Shown: positions 24,058 through 33,883, counted from the stretch's first letter. The stretch is DNA of 64,000 nucleotides from Pseudomonas sp. PD9R (GCF_019200975.1 NZ_JAHTMR010000001.1:265400-329399), one strand, 5' to 3'. Notes: generated by a model not told the origin, from the letters alone. A program made the numbers and translations.

Positions 24058-25539
24058 ATGACCACCGTCCGCACTCGCATCGCGCCATCGCCTACCGGGG
24101 ACCCCCATGTAGGTACCGCTTACATCGCATTGTTCAACTACTGCTTTGCCAAGCAGCACGGCGGTGAGTTCATCCTGCGGATTGAAGACACGGACCAATT
24201 GCGTTCGACCCGCGAGTCCGAACAGCAGATTTTCGACGCCTTGCGCTGGTTGGGCATCGACTGGAGCGAAGGCCCGGACGTTGGCGGCCCGCACGGTCCA
24301 TACCGTCAGAGCGAGCGTGGCGATATTTATCAGAAGTACTGCCAGCAATTGGTCGAAATGGGTCATGCCTTCCCGTGCTTCTGCACCGCTGAAGAGCTGG
24401 ACCAGATGCGCGCCGAGCAAATGGCTCGCGGCGAAACTCCGCGTTACGACGGTCGTGCGCTGTTGCTGTCGGCGGAAGAAGTCGCGCGTCGCCTGGCCGC
24501 CGGCGAGCCGCACGTGATCCGCATGAAAGTGCCGAGCGAAGGCGTCTGCGTGGTGCCGGACATGTTGCGTGGTGATGTCGAAATCCCGTGGGATCGCATG
24601 GACATGCAAGTCCTGATGAAGACCGACGGGCTGCCGACGTACTTCCTGGCCAACGTGGTTGACGATCACCTGATGGGTATCACCCACGTATTGCGTGGCG
24701 AAGAGTGGCTGCCATCGGCGCCGAAACTGATCCTCTTGTACGAATACTTCGGCTGGGAACAACCGGAGCTGTGCTACATGCCGCTGCTGCGTAACCCGGA
24801 CAAGAGCAAGCTGTCCAAACGCAAGAACCCGACCTCGGTGACCTTCTATGAGCGCATGGGCTTCATGCCGGAAGCGATGCTCAACTACTTGGGTCGGATG
24901 GGCTGGTCGATGCCGGACGAGCGCGAGAAGTTCTCGCTGCAGGAAATGGTCGACAATTTCGATCTCAAGCGTGTTTCCCTTGGTGGGCCGATTTTCGACA
25001 TCGAGAAACTGTCGTGGCTCAACGGCCAGTGGCTGCGTGATCTGCCGGTGGAAGAGTTCGCCAGCCGCTTGCATACCTGGGCGCTGAACCCTGAGTACAT
25101 GATGAAGATCGCTCCGCATGTGCAGGGCCGGGTTGAAACCTTCAGCCAGGTAGCACCGCTGGCCGGGTTCTTCTTTGCCGGGGGGGTAAGCCCGGATGCC
25201 AAGCTGTTCGAATCGAAGAAGCTCTCGGGTGACCAGGTTCGTCAACTGATGCAGTTGATCCTGTGGAAACTGGAAAGCCTGCGTCAGTGGGAGAAGGACA
25301 GCATCACCGCAACGATCCAGGCCGTCGTCGAATCCCTGGAACTGAAGCTGCGTGATGCCATGCCGCTGATGTTCGCCGCGATCACTGGCCAGGCCAGCTC
25401 GGTCTCGGTACTCGACGCGATGGAGATCCTCGGTCCGGACCTGACCCGTTTCCGTCTGCGCCAGGCCATTGACCTGCTGGGCGGCGTGTCGAAGAAAGAA
25501 AACAAGGAATGGGAAAAGCTGTTGGGCAACATCGCCTGA
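24058..25539 (+). CDS. gltX: Glutamyl-tRNA synthetase
   Basis: A 493-residue class I aminoacyl-tRNA synthetase charging tRNA-Glu. HIGH-type motif: [13 protein letters not shown] (about 9-21); KMSKS-type motif: [10 protein letters not shown] (about 247-256); the LRIEDTD segment is also present. Length is standard. The ATG at 24058 follows GAG; the longer open frame to 23980 is discarded because homologues begin at [18 protein letters not shown] sequence. It stands alone before a REP repeat and, 200 bp on, tRNA-Ala and tRNA-Glu genes, so the synthetase lies close to its substrate tRNA genes. Confidence 0.96.
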   Translation: MTTVRTRIAPSPTGDPHVGTAYIALFNYCFAKQHGGEFILRIEDTDQLRSTRESEQQIFDALRWLGIDWSEGPDVGGPHGPYRQSERGDIYQKYCQQLVEMGHAFPCFCTAEELDQMRAEQMARGETPRYDGRALLLSAEEVARRLAAGEPHVIRMKVPSEGVCVVPDMLRGDVEIPWDRMDMQVLMKTDGLPTYFLANVVDDHLMGITHVLRGEEWLPSAPKLILLYEYFGWEQPELCYMPLLRNPDKSKLSKRKNPTSVTFYERMGFMPEAMLNYLGRMGWSMPDEREKFSLQEMVDNFDLKRVSLGGPIFDIEKLSWLNGQWLRDLPVEEFASRLHTWALNPEYMMKIAPHVQGRVETFSQVAPLAGFFFAGGVSPDAKLFESKKLSGDQVRQLMQLILWKLESLRQWEKDSITATIQAVVESLELKLRDAMPLMFAAITGQASSVSVLDAMEILGPDLTRFRLRQAIDLLGGVSKKENKEWEKLLGNIA

Positions 25540-25547
25540 AAGCCTCT

Positions 25548-25630
25548 GTAGGAGCTGCCGCAGGCTGCGATCTTTTGACTTTGGCTTTCTGATGCAAGAT
25601 CAAAAGATCACAGGCTTCGCCAGCTCCTAC
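25548..25630. repeat. REP-type inverted repeat, family B
   Basis: GTAGGAGCTGCCGCAGGCTG on the left and CACAGGCTTCGCCAGCTCC...TAC on the right, separated by about 40 bases, just past the gltX stop. The right arm has several changes from the consensus. Confidence 0.85.
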
Positions 25631-25704
25631 AGGTCCGTGTGACCCCGAGGTTGCCGTTTTTAGGGGGGAGGGCGGTAAGTGATTGTTATGTCGGCAAAAA
25701 ACTT

Positions 25705-25754
25705 TGAAATATTTTAAAAATAAGTTTGACAGCTTTCCGGTCCGCCATTAAGAT
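25705..25754 (+). promoter_or_regulatory. Strong promoter of the tRNA-Ala/Glu cluster
   Basis: TTGACA (25726-25731) and TAAGAT (25749-25754) are exactly 17 bases apart; an AT-rich UP-element-like tract (25705-25724) precedes, and a GC-rich discriminator (TCGCCCC) follows, as in stringently controlled tRNA promoters. Confidence 0.8.
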
Positions 25755-25775
25755 TCGCCCCGTCCTCAGCGATGA

Positions 25776-25851
<76 letters not shown>

Positions 25852-25930
25852 ATTTACACTTCAAAGTCTGGCCACACCGGCCTTGAAGCGATCAACACTC
25901 AGCGTTGATCAGTTGTATAGAAGGGTTTGC

Positions 25931-26006
25931 GTCCCCTTCGTCTAGTGGCCTAGGACACCGCCCTTTCACGGCGGTAACAGGGGTTCGAGTCCCCTAGGGG
26001 ACGCCA
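25931..26006 (+). tRNA. tRNA-Glu (anticodon TTC), copy 1
   Basis: Reads GTCCCCTTCGTCTAGTGGCC, anticodon loop CCTTTCACG with TTC, and 3' GGGGACGCCA; 76 bases. Decodes Glu. Confidence 0.95.
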
Positions 26007-26059
26007 GTTTTACAGAAGTGATGTTGCAAAATGTCGCTCCGCCGCGAGGCGAAAAATCC

Positions 26060-26135
<76 letters not shown>

Positions 26136-26215
26136 ATTTTACAGTTCAAGGTCTGGCCACACCGGCCTTGAATCGATCAGCTCTCAGCACTGATCAATTG
26201 TATAGAAGGGTTTGT

Positions 26216-26291
26216 GTCCCCTTCGTCTAGTGGCCTAGGACACCGCCCTTTCACGGCGGTAACAGGGGTTCGAGTCCCCTAGGGGACGCCA
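26216..26291 (+). tRNA. tRNA-Glu (anticodon TTC), copy 2
   Basis: Identical to copy 1 at 25931-26006, including the encoded CCA. Confidence 0.95.
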
Positions 26292-26317
26292 CGATTACCC
26301 GCTCTGCGGGATTTTAT

Positions 26318-26348
26318 AAGGGTCATTCAATTATTGAATGGCCCTTTT
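26318..26348 (+). terminator. Terminator of the tRNA cluster
   Basis: AAGGGTCATTCAAT pairs with ATTGAATGGCCCTT (one G-T pair); TTTT follows. It lies 27 bases beyond the last tRNA. Confidence 0.8.
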
Positions 26349-26421
26349 GTTTGTCTGGCGTTTGGCCAAATCCCTCCATTTCTTTCAAACTGTTCTTCAG
26401 ACCAGCGGTCACATCCACGAC

Positions 26422-26450
26422 TTGCAGAAAATTATTATGAGAATAATATT
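26422..26450 (+). promoter_or_regulatory. Promoter with operator-like dyad before the TetR gene
   Basis: TTGCAG and AATATT are 17 bases apart; the spacer holds ATTATT-ATGAG-AATAAT, a perfect 6-5-6 inverted repeat, and a second pair of AATATT repeats follows. Position over the promoter suggests autorepression by the TetR protein. Confidence 0.55.
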
Positions 26451-26475
26451 CTAGTCGTAATATTCGGAGGCAACG

Positions 26476-27015
26476 ATGAACGATAAAAAAGCTCAAACCC
26501 GCGAACGCATCCTCAAGGCTGCCAGCGCAGCGCTGATTCAGCGCGGCCCGGCTGAGCCGAGTGTGGGCGAAGTGATGGGCGCAGCCGGCCTGACCGTCGG
26601 CGGCTTCTATGCGCACTTCGAAAGCAAGGACGCAATGATGCTGGAGGCGTTCAAGCAATTGCTGGGTCGTCGTCGTGACTTGATTGACGACATGGATACC
26701 GAATTGACCGGTGAAGAGCGTCGCGCCCTGGTCGCTGCGTTCTATCTGTCGCGCAAACATCGTGATTCCAGTGAGGCTGCATGCCCGATTCCGGCTTCTA
26801 TCGGTGAGCTCGGTCGTCTGCCCGAGACGTTCCGGATCGCGTTGAACGAACATTTGGAACTGATGGTCGCGCAATTGTCGGCCAGCCCTGAAGACACAGA
26901 CAAAGCTTTGGCCGACATGGCCTTGATGGTGGGCGGCCTGGCGCTGGCACGCGCGTTGGGCCCAGGTGATTTATCCGATCGATTGCTGCGCGCTGCCAAG
27001 TCGGCGGTGCGTTGA
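26476..27015 (+). CDS. TetR/AcrR-family regulator
   Basis: A 179-residue regulator. The DNA-binding domain is typical: TRERILKAASAALIQRG, then VGEVMGAAGLTVGGFYAHFESKDAMM (residues about 7-55), with the helix-turn-helix Gly-Phe-Tyr-x-His-Phe signature. The remainder is helical with a Cys (SSEAACPIPASIGELG), found in TetR members related to DNA-methylation or quinone/thiol stress sensors, though that is only a resemblance. It is followed by an alpha/beta hydrolase gene (29 bp) and a thioesterase-like gene, likely one operon. An inverted repeat lies over its promoter. Confidence 0.88.
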   Translation: MNDKKAQTRERILKAASAALIQRGPAEPSVGEVMGAAGLTVGGFYAHFESKDAMMLEAFKQLLGRRRDLIDDMDTELTGEERRALVAAFYLSRKHRDSSEAACPIPASIGELGRLPETFRIALNEHLELMVAQLSASPEDTDKALADMALMVGGLALARALGPGDLSDRLLRAAKSAVR

Positions 27016-27044
27016 CCTGAAGGCTACAGCCTGAGGATAGAGCG

Positions 27045-27878
27045 ATGAACACGTTGAAGTGGGTTCGTGGCGTTAATGGCACCTTGGGTTGGTTGGCTCC
27101 GAAGCTGGTCGCAAGCAAAATGCGACTGGCGTTCATGACGCCGCGAGATTTTCCGCCGCGTGAATGGGAATTGCCGTTGTTGGCCAAATCCGAGCGGATA
27201 ACGCTGCGCTTCGGCCTCTCTGCATTACGCTGGGGGCAAGGGCCGGCGGTGTTGTTGATGCACGGCTGGGAAGGCCGGCCGACACAGTTCGCCAGTCTCA
27301 TCAACGCGCTGGTCGACGCTGGCTACACCGTGGTTGCCCTCGATGGCCCGGCACACGGTCGCTCACCGGGCACTGAAGCGAATGTGGTGTTGTTCGCCCG
27401 CGCCATGCTCGAAGCCGCCGCCGAATTGCCACCGCTGCAAGCCGTCATCGGTCACTCCATGGGCGGCGCCAGCGCCATGCTCGCCGTGCAATTGGGCTTG
27501 CGCACCGAAACGTTGGTCAGTATCGCGGCGCCGGCGAGGATTCTCGGTGTATTGCGCGGTTTCGCCCGTTTTGTGGGGTTGCCGCCGAAAGCTCGCTCGG
27601 CGTTCATTCGCCAAGTGGAGAAAGACGTCGGCATGCGCGCCGCAACGCTGGATGTCGCGCACTATCAGCTTGATATGCCTGGCTTGATCGTCCATGCCGA
27701 AGACGACAAACATGTTCCGGTAAAAGAATCGCAACTGATCCACGAAGCCTGGTTTGACAGCCGTCTGCTGCGCCTGGAAGAGGGCGGTCATCAGCGGGTA
27801 CTGGCTGACCCTCGGGTGATTGATGGCGTGTTATCACTGCTGTCCGGTCGTAGCCTGCAATCGCGCCAATCGGCCTGA
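27045..27878 (+). CDS. Alpha/beta hydrolase
   Basis: A 277-residue serine hydrolase. Oxyanion loop MHGWEG, nucleophile elbow GHSMGGASA (Ser at about 148), acid Asp in HAEDDKHVP and His in EEGGHQRVL make a complete triad. No signal peptide. The N-terminus (LKWVRGVNGTLGWLAPKLVASKMRLAFM) may associate with membranes. It could be an esterase, lipase or thioesterase; the adjoining thioesterase-like gene and TetR regulator suggest a lipid- or ester-related task, but the substrate is not known. Second gene of the TetR operon. Confidence 0.85.
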   Translation: MNTLKWVRGVNGTLGWLAPKLVASKMRLAFMTPRDFPPREWELPLLAKSERITLRFGLSALRWGQGPAVLLMHGWEGRPTQFASLINALVDAGYTVVALDGPAHGRSPGTEANVVLFARAMLEAAAELPPLQAVIGHSMGGASAMLAVQLGLRTETLVSIAAPARILGVLRGFARFVGLPPKARSAFIRQVEKDVGMRAATLDVAHYQLDMPGLIVHAEDDKHVPVKESQLIHEAWFDSRLLRLEEGGHQRVLADPRVIDGVLSLLSGRSLQSRQSA

Positions 27879-27925
27879 GCATCCGTTACACTGCCCCGGT
27901 CGAATTAATGTGACCGGGAGTGGGT

Positions 27926-28363
27926 ATGGGCTGGGATCGGGAAACGCCGTTTATCATTGATCTGCAAGTGGGCGCCGAGGACATCGACGGGCTGGGCCAC
28001 GCTAATAATGCGGTGTACGTGACCTGGCTCGAACGCTGCGCCTGGCGCCATTCCCAACGCCTGGGCCTGGATTTGGTGGAATACCGTCGACTTGATCGGG
28101 CGATGGCAGTTGTGCGCCACGAAATCGACTATCTTGCAGCCGCCTATGAAGGCGACGAGCTGCAATTGGCGACCTGGATCGTCGATTGGGATCAGCGCCT
28201 GAAGATGACCCGACACTTCCAGCTCAAGCGGCCCAGCGATAATTCGACGTTGTTGCGTGCGCAGACCACCTTCGTTTGCATCGAGCTGTCTACGGGAAAG
28301 CCCAAGCGCATGCCGGTCGAGTTCATCGAAGGTTACGGCCCGGCCATTCAAATCCCGGCCTGA
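27926..28363 (+). CDS. Hotdog-fold acyl-CoA thioesterase (4-hydroxybenzoyl-CoA thioesterase type)
   Basis: A 145-residue protein with the hotdog thioesterase pattern: DIDGLGHANNAVYVTWLERC (the DxxxHxNNxxY signature that places the catalytic acid), RHEIDYLAAAYEGDEL and TTFVCIELSTGKPKRMP. It should hydrolyse acyl-CoA thioesters. The ATG at 27926 has GGGAG five bases before it; a GTG at 27920 is in frame but badly spaced. Third gene after the TetR regulator and hydrolase (47 bp gap), followed by a REP repeat. Confidence 0.85.
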   Translation: MGWDRETPFIIDLQVGAEDIDGLGHANNAVYVTWLERCAWRHSQRLGLDLVEYRRLDRAMAVVRHEIDYLAAAYEGDELQLATWIVDWDQRLKMTRHFQLKRPSDNSTLLRAQTTFVCIELSTGKPKRMPVEFIEGYGPAIQIPA

Positions 28364-28371
28364 CACAATCC

Positions 28372-28450
28372 TTTAGGAGCTGCCGCAGGCTGCGATCTTT
28401 TGATTTTAAAAAACAAACATCAAAAGATCGCAGCCTGCGGCAGCTCCTAC
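28372..28450. repeat. REP-type inverted repeat, family B
   Basis: TTAGGAGCTGCCGCAGGCTG and CAGCCTGCGGCAGCTCCTAC face each other about 40 bases apart, between the thioesterase and dusC. Confidence 0.9.
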
Positions 28451-28516
28451 AGGGGTTACCTTTTCACCACTGAAACCCAGTAAACTGCCGCACGTTTTTC
28501 GTTGAGTGTGTTTTTC

Positions 28517-29476
28517 ATGCAAATTGCTTTGGCGCCCATGGAGGGGTTGGTCGACGACATCCTGCGCGACGTGCTGACCCGGGTGGGCGGCATCGATTGG
28601 TGCGTAACCGAGTTCATTCGTGTCAACGATCAGTTGCTCACGCCTGCGTATTTCCACAAGTTCGGTCCGGAACTGCTGAACGGTGCCCGCACCGCATCCG
28701 GCGTGCCGCTGCGTGTTCAGTTACTGGGTTCGGATCCGGTCTGCCTGGCGGAAAACGCCGCACTGGCCTGTGAGCTGGGCTCTGAAGTCATCGACCTGAA
28801 CTTCGGTTGCCCGGCGAAAACGGTGAACAAATCCCGTGGCGGCGCGGTGTTGCTCAAAGAGCCTGAGCTGCTGAACCAAATCGTCGAACACGTCCGTCGC
28901 GCCGTTCCGGCGCACATTCCGGTGACCGCCAAGATGCGCCTGGGTTTCGATAGCCCCGACGGTTCATTGGTGTGTGCCACGGCTTTGGCCGAAGGCGGCG
29001 CGGAGCACATCGTGGTTCACGCCCGTACCAAAACCGACGGCTACAAGCCTCCGGCACATTGGGAGTGGATTCCACGGGTGCAAGACGTGGTCAAGGTGCC
29101 GGTATTCGCCAATGGCGATATCTGGAGCGTCGAGGACTGGCGCCGCTGCCGCGAAATCAGCGGGGTGGAAGACATCATGCTCGGTCGCGGCCTGGTTTCG
29201 CGCCCTGATCTGGCCCGGCAAATCGCCGCGGCGCGGGTGGGCGAAGAGGTCGTCGAGATGACCTGGGCCGAGTTGCTGCCGCTGATCCAGGACTTCTGGC
29301 TGCAAGCCAAGGCGCAGATGACGGCGCGCCAATCTCCTGGTCGCTTGAAGCAATGGCTGGCGATGTTGACACGCAATTATCCCGAAGCTGTGGAACTGTT
29401 CACCGTCCTGCGCCGTGAGACCGAATTGGATCAGGTTTCGCGTTTGCTGGGTCTGCAGGTCGCGCAAGCAGCTTAA
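28517..29476 (+). CDS. dusC: tRNA-dihydrouridine(16) synthase
   Basis: A 319-residue FMN enzyme reducing uridine 16 in tRNA D-loops. It starts [20 protein letters not shown]. The catalytic Cys lies in [21 protein letters not shown]; the FMN-binding [31 protein letters not shown] and FANGDIW segments are present. The last motif (GYKPPAHW) separates DusC from DusA/DusB. Length matches DusC (about 315-320). The ATG is preceded by GAGTG; an in-frame TTG at 28502 is unlikely. It ends at a terminator and a REP repeat. Confidence 0.9.
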   Translation: MQIALAPMEGLVDDILRDVLTRVGGIDWCVTEFIRVNDQLLTPAYFHKFGPELLNGARTASGVPLRVQLLGSDPVCLAENAALACELGSEVIDLNFGCPAKTVNKSRGGAVLLKEPELLNQIVEHVRRAVPAHIPVTAKMRLGFDSPDGSLVCATALAEGGAEHIVVHARTKTDGYKPPAHWEWIPRVQDVVKVPVFANGDIWSVEDWRRCREISGVEDIMLGRGLVSRPDLARQIAAARVGEEVVEMTWAELLPLIQDFWLQAKAQMTARQSPGRLKQWLAMLTRNYPEAVELFTVLRRETELDQVSRLLGLQVAQAA

Positions 29477-29503
29477 AAATCTATTAGAAAGCAATCAGTG
29501 ATC

Positions 29504-29530
29504 AAAGGGCGCCTTCGGGCGTCCTTTTTT
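29504..29530 (+). terminator. Terminator of dusC
   Basis: GGGCGCC-TTC-GGGCGTCC hairpin (tetraloop-like) followed by TTTTTT, 28 bases past the dusC stop. Confidence 0.85.
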
Positions 29531-29542
29531 GTACCCGATCCT

Positions 29543-29619
29543 GTAGGAGCTGCCGCAGGCTGCGATCTTTTGACTTTTAAGGACAAGATCAAAAGATCGC
29601 AGCCTGCGGCAGCGCCTAC
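29543..29619. repeat. REP-type inverted repeat, family B
   Basis: GTAGGAGCTGCCGCAGGCTG and CAGCCTGCGGCAGCGCCTAC face each other between the convergent dusC and the GGDEF-EAL gene. Confidence 0.9.
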
Positions 29620-29628
29620 AGGGGATTG

Positions 29629-32600
29629 TTATTTCAGGAGTTTCTGGAACTCATTCACCGGTAGCGGTCGGCTGTGCAGATATCCTTGATAGAAGTGGCA
29701 ACCCAGCCCCTGCAAAAACTCCAGCTGTTCCGGTGTTTCCACACCTTCGGCGATCACTTTCAATTCCAGGCTGCGCGCCATGGCGACGATGGCGCGGATG
29801 ATCTCGGCGTCGTTGGGATCAGTGGTGGCGTCGCGGATGAACGACTGGTCGATTTTCAGGGTGTCGACCGGCAGGCGTTTGAGGTAAGTCAGTGAGGAAT
29901 AACCGGTGCCGAAATCGTCCATGGCAAAGCTCACACCGAGTTTTTTCAGGCGGCGCATTTTGTTGATGGTGTCTTCCAGGTTCTGGATGACGATGCCTTC
30001 GGTGATTTCCAGTTTCAGCAACGAGCAGGGCAGGCCGTGGGAGGTGAGGCTGTTCTCGATGCGCTCGACAAAATCGTTCTGACGGAACTGTCGGGGGCTG
30101 ATGTTCACGCACAGGCTGAAATCCAGCGGGTCGACCAAGCCATTGGTGATCAGTTGTTGTAAGGCCTGGCAGGCTTCATCGAGAATCCAGGTGCCGACCT
30201 CCAGTATCAGGCCGCTGTCCTCCAGCACCTTGATGAATTCGGTGGGCGACTGCGCGCCGAGTTCCGGATGGGTCCAGCGCACCAACGCCTCGGCGCCGAC
30301 AATGCGGTTATTGCGGGCGTCCAGTTGAGGTTGGTAATGCACGCGAAACTCGCCACGGGACAGCGCCAGACGCAGATCGGTTTCCATGCGCAGGCGCTCG
30401 CTCGCGGCTTTCTGCATGGTGTTGTGATACATCTGCGCGGTATTGCGCCCTGAATCCTTGGCGCGATAGAGGGCGATATCGGCGCGCTTGAGCAAATCGG
30501 TTGGCGTGGAGCCGTGATCGGGTATCAGCGCAATGCCGATACTTGGCGTCACTTGCAGGCGCTGGCCGTCGAGGAACATCGGTTCCGAAAGCAATTCGCG
30601 GATGGTGTCGGCCAGTTCGCGGACCTGATCGCTGACTTCATTCCGCGAGCCCTCAAGGCCGCTGAGCAGTACCACGAATTCATCACCGCCCAAACGCGCG
30701 ACCGTGTCTTCCATGCGCACGCTGGCTTCCAGGCGCGCGGTGATTATTTTCAGCACCGTATCGCCCACGGGATGACCGAGCGAATCATTGATGTGCTTGA
30801 AGTGGTCAAGATCAAGGAACATCAAGGCACCACGCAGATTGTGGCGCTTGAGCAAGGCAATCTGTTGGCTCAGGCGATCCATCAACAATGCGCGGTTAGG
30901 CAGGTTGGTCAGTGGGTCGTGGTAGGCCAGGTGGCGAATCTGCGCCTCGGCGTTTTTCAGCAGGCTGACGTCCCGTGCGGTCAGCAGCAGACAGGCGGTT
31001 TCGTTGAGGGTGATCGGTTCTACCGACACTTCGACCGTCAGTAACTCGCCTCGTTTGTTACGCCCGAGCATTTCCTGGTGGTGAACCCGGCCCTTGATTT
31101 GCAGTTCGGCCAGCAGCGCTGAGCGCTGCTTCTCTTCGGCCCAGATCCCGACCTGGTACACCGTGCGCCCGATTACCTCGTCGGCGCGGTAGCCGGTCAG
31201 GCGACAGAAGCCGTCGTTGACCTCCAGGTAACGTCCAGTGTCGCGTTCAGTGATGGTGATGGCGTCGGGGCTTGAATGGAACGCCTTGGCGAACTTCTCT
31301 TCGCTGGCCTTGAGTGCCGCTTCCGAGCGTTGCTGCTGGGTGATGTCGCGCAACGTAGTGACGACACACGGCTGCTCGCCGACGTTGATCTGACGGCTGG
31401 AAATCACGCAGGTCAGGGATTGCCCGTCCTTGTGCTGGACGAGGATCGCCACGTTGTTCAGGCCTTGTTCGCGGATCACCTGTTCAATGCGCTGCAAACT
31501 TTTTGCCGAGGCGTCCCACAGGCCGATTTCGTCGGCGCTGCGCCCGATCACATCGGCGGCGCTCCAGCCGAAGGTCTGGGTGAAACTGGAGTTGATCTCG
31601 ATGAACTGCCCGGTGTCCTGGCGGGTGACGCAGATCGGGTCCGGGCTGACCTGGAACAGGGTTGCGAATTTCTCTTCGGAGGCAATCAACTGTTGTTCGC
31701 GTTCGACCTGGTCGGTGATGTCGAGCAGGGTGCCGGCCATGCGCAGCGGCACGCCATTTTCGTCGCGGTAGAGCCGGGCCCGGCTTTCCAGGTAGCGCGA
31801 GGTGCCGTCCGGTAGTTGTACGCGATAGGTCAGCTGATAGTTGCCTGCCGGGCCTTCACGCAGGCTGCGGTAGGCGTCGCGCATGTTGTTGCGTTCTTCG
31901 CCGGGGACGCCTTCGAAAAACTCGTCGAAGGACTCATGGAAAGGTCTGGCTTCCATCCCGTGCAATTGCGCGGCGCGGGCCGAACCGTAAAGCATGCCGC
32001 TGGGAATGTGCCAATCCCATGTGCCCAGCTGTGCCGAGTCCAGGGCCAGGTCGAGGCGCTCCTGGCTGTCCTTCAAGGCATGCTCGGCAGATTTGCGTTC
32101 GGTGGTATCGAGGAAGGTACTCAGCAGGTAGGGCTGGCCTTCGAGTTCGACTTTTTGCGCGCTGAGGATGCCATCGTGGATCTGGCCGTTGCTGGCGCGA
32201 AATTGCACTTCCATGCTGGTCAGTTCGCCTTTGGCCTTGGTCGCCTTGACCAACTCTGCGCGTTGCTCGGGATGAACCCACAGGCCCAGCTCCAGGGTGG
32301 TGCGGCCGATTGCGTCCTGCACCGGCCAGCCGAACAGGCTTTCGAAATACTGATTGGCTTCTGTGATCAAGCCGTCTTCCTGGCGGGTCAGCAAGACCAT
32401 GTTCGGGCACAGGTGGAACAGCGTGGCAAAGCGTTTTTCCGAACTGCTCAGCGCCTGTTCGCGTTGGCGCTGGTGAGTGATCTCGCGGATCACTCCGATC
32501 ATGCGGGGGCGACCGTGTTTGTCAGGCAGCAGGCTGCCGTTGATCTCCAGCCAATGCAGGCTGCCATCGGGCCAGCGAATGCGGTGATGCATCGCGTGCT

Positions 32601-32907
32601 CCAACGGTGCGCCGGCGATCACGGCATGAAAGGCGCGAACGGTTTTCGCGCGATCCTCCGGTGGCAGCAAGTCGAGGTATTCCAGATCGGCGGGCAACGG
32701 TTGCTTTGGGTCGAAGCCAAATAGTGCCTGCGTGCCGCGGGACCAACTGATCTGCCCGCGCTCGATGTCCCAATACCAGGCACCCAAACGGGCACCGTTC
32801 AGGGCGGCCAGCAATTGTGGGGCACTTTCCCAGCTCTGTTCGGATCGTTGGGGATCAAGCGCCTGAATACGCGGCATCGGCGGAATACGGTCAACAGATT
32901 TCGGCAT
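29629..32907 (-). CDS. Five-PAS GGDEF-EAL cyclic di-GMP protein
   Basis: A cytosolic protein of 1092 residues without membrane segments. Five PAS/PAC repeats come first (starting near LLAALNGARLGAWYWD, FATLFHLCPNMVLLT, DLALDSAQLGTWDWH, FATLFQVSPDPICVT, FAKAFHSSPDAITIT; about residues 25-650). The GGDEF domain follows (about 665-825) with intact GGDEF and an RMED inhibitory site five residues before. The EAL domain (about 840-1090) has EALVRW, DDFGTGYSS, KIDQSF and AEGVET, so both synthesis and hydrolysis of cyclic di-GMP are possible. The ATG at 32907 has AAGG upstream; a TTG at 32913 is in frame. Signals sensed by PAS are unknown. Confidence 0.93.
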   Translation of the reverse strand: MPKSVDRIPPMPRIQALDPQRSEQSWESAPQLLAALNGARLGAWYWDIERGQISWSRGTQALFGFDPKQPLPADLEYLDLLPPEDRAKTVRAFHAVIAGAPLEHAMHHRIRWPDGSLHWLEINGSLLPDKHGRPRMIGVIREITHQRQREQALSSSEKRFATLFHLCPNMVLLTRQEDGLITEANQYFESLFGWPVQDAIGRTTLELGLWVHPEQRAELVKATKAKGELTSMEVQFRASNGQIHDGILSAQKVELEGQPYLLSTFLDTTERKSAEHALKDSQERLDLALDSAQLGTWDWHIPSGMLYGSARAAQLHGMEARPFHESFDEFFEGVPGEERNNMRDAYRSLREGPAGNYQLTYRVQLPDGTSRYLESRARLYRDENGVPLRMAGTLLDITDQVEREQQLIASEEKFATLFQVSPDPICVTRQDTGQFIEINSSFTQTFGWSAADVIGRSADEIGLWDASAKSLQRIEQVIREQGLNNVAILVQHKDGQSLTCVISSRQINVGEQPCVVTTLRDITQQQRSEAALKASEEKFAKAFHSSPDAITITERDTGRYLEVNDGFCRLTGYRADEVIGRTVYQVGIWAEEKQRSALLAELQIKGRVHHQEMLGRNKRGELLTVEVSVEPITLNETACLLLTARDVSLLKNAEAQIRHLAYHDPLTNLPNRALLMDRLSQQIALLKRHNLRGALMFLDLDHFKHINDSLGHPVGDTVLKIITARLEASVRMEDTVARLGGDEFVVLLSGLEGSRNEVSDQVRELADTIRELLSEPMFLDGQRLQVTPSIGIALIPDHGSTPTDLLKRADIALYRAKDSGRNTAQMYHNTMQKAASERLRMETDLRLALSRGEFRVHYQPQLDARNNRIVGAEALVRWTHPELGAQSPTEFIKVLEDSGLILEVGTWILDEACQALQQLITNGLVDPLDFSLCVNISPRQFRQNDFVERIENSLTSHGLPCSLLKLEITEGIVIQNLEDTINKMRRLKKLGVSFAMDDFGTGYSSLTYLKRLPVDTLKIDQSFIRDATTDPNDAEIIRAIVAMARSLELKVIAEGVETPEQLEFLQGLGCHFYQGYLHSRPLPVNEFQKLLK

Positions 32908-32974
32908 TGGCAAGCCTTAGGCTGATTTGGGCATTTTGCGCAGGGATTTCGCGGCTCTATAGGAGTAGCACAAG

Positions 32975-33865
32975 TTAGCCTGGAGTCCCTGGCAGATCGA
33001 TTTGAGCATCCAACAGGGCCATAAAGGCCCGTGCTGCATTCGATAGCGTCCGTTCTGTGTGCAGGATATAGCCTAGCTGGCGAGACAGTTGTATGCCCGG
33101 CAAGGGTATTCGTGCAACTTGATCATCAAGCATGGTGCGCGGCAGCACACTCCAGGCCAGGCCAATGGACACCATCATCTTGATGGTTTCCAGGTAATTG
33201 GTGCTCATGGCGATGTTCGGCGTCAGCCCTTGGGCTTCAAACAGCCGTTGAACGATGTGGTGAGTAAAGGTGTTGCCACCGGGGAACACCGCCGGATGGC
33301 GGGCGATGTCTGCCAGATTGACTTTGCCGTTATTGATCAGCGAATGCTCCGGGGCGACCACGAAATCCAGCGGGTCATCCCACACCGGGGTGGCCTTGAC
33401 CAGTGCGTGGGGTTCCGGCGCCAGGGTAATGACGGCCAGTTCCGCGCGACCGTGGAGGATTTCTTCGTAGGCCACTTCCGAATCGAGGAACTGAATATCC
33501 AGCGCCACTTGTGGGTAGCGTCGAGTGAATTCCCTTAATAGAGGGGGCAAACGGTGCAGGCCGATGTGGTGACTGGTGGCCAGGGTCAGACGACCGGTTA
33601 CCTCGCCGGTGAGGTTGGTCAGGGCACGGCGAGTATCATCCAGTACATTCAGAATCTGGTAAGCCCTCGGCAGCAGGGCGCGGCCGGCCTCGGTCAGACC
33701 GACTTCACGGCCAAGCCGATCGAACAATCGCACCTTCAGTTGCTGCTCCAGCCCGGCGATGCGCTTGCTGATGGCGGGTTGGGTCAGGTGCAGCCGTTCG
33801 CCCGCGCCGGAGAAGCTGCCGGTCTCGGCAATGGCAATAAAAGCGTTGAGGTTAGCCAGATCCAT
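32975..33865 (-). CDS. LysR-family transcriptional regulator, divergent from leuC
   Basis: A 296-residue regulator: helix-turn-helix LNAFIAIAETGSFSGAGERLHLTQPAISKRIAGLEQQL (residues about 4-41) and a substrate-binding domain (FVVAPEHSLINNG, MMVSIGLAWSVLPRTM). It is divergent from leuC (148 bp gap), as in Pseudomonas generally, so control of leuCD is the natural suspicion, but I have no direct evidence. The ATG at 33865 follows GGA; a longer open frame to 33895 starts with MLWITNWNTT, unlike LysR N-termini. Confidence 0.88.
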   Translation of the reverse strand: MDLANLNAFIAIAETGSFSGAGERLHLTQPAISKRIAGLEQQLKVRLFDRLGREVGLTEAGRALLPRAYQILNVLDDTRRALTNLTGEVTGRLTLATSHHIGLHRLPPLLREFTRRYPQVALDIQFLDSEVAYEEILHGRAELAVITLAPEPHALVKATPVWDDPLDFVVAPEHSLINNGKVNLADIARHPAVFPGGNTFTHHIVQRLFEAQGLTPNIAMSTNYLETIKMMVSIGLAWSVLPRTMLDDQVARIPLPGIQLSRQLGYILHTERTLSNAARAFMALLDAQIDLPGTPG

Positions 33866-33883
33866 GGTTGTATTCCAGTTGGT

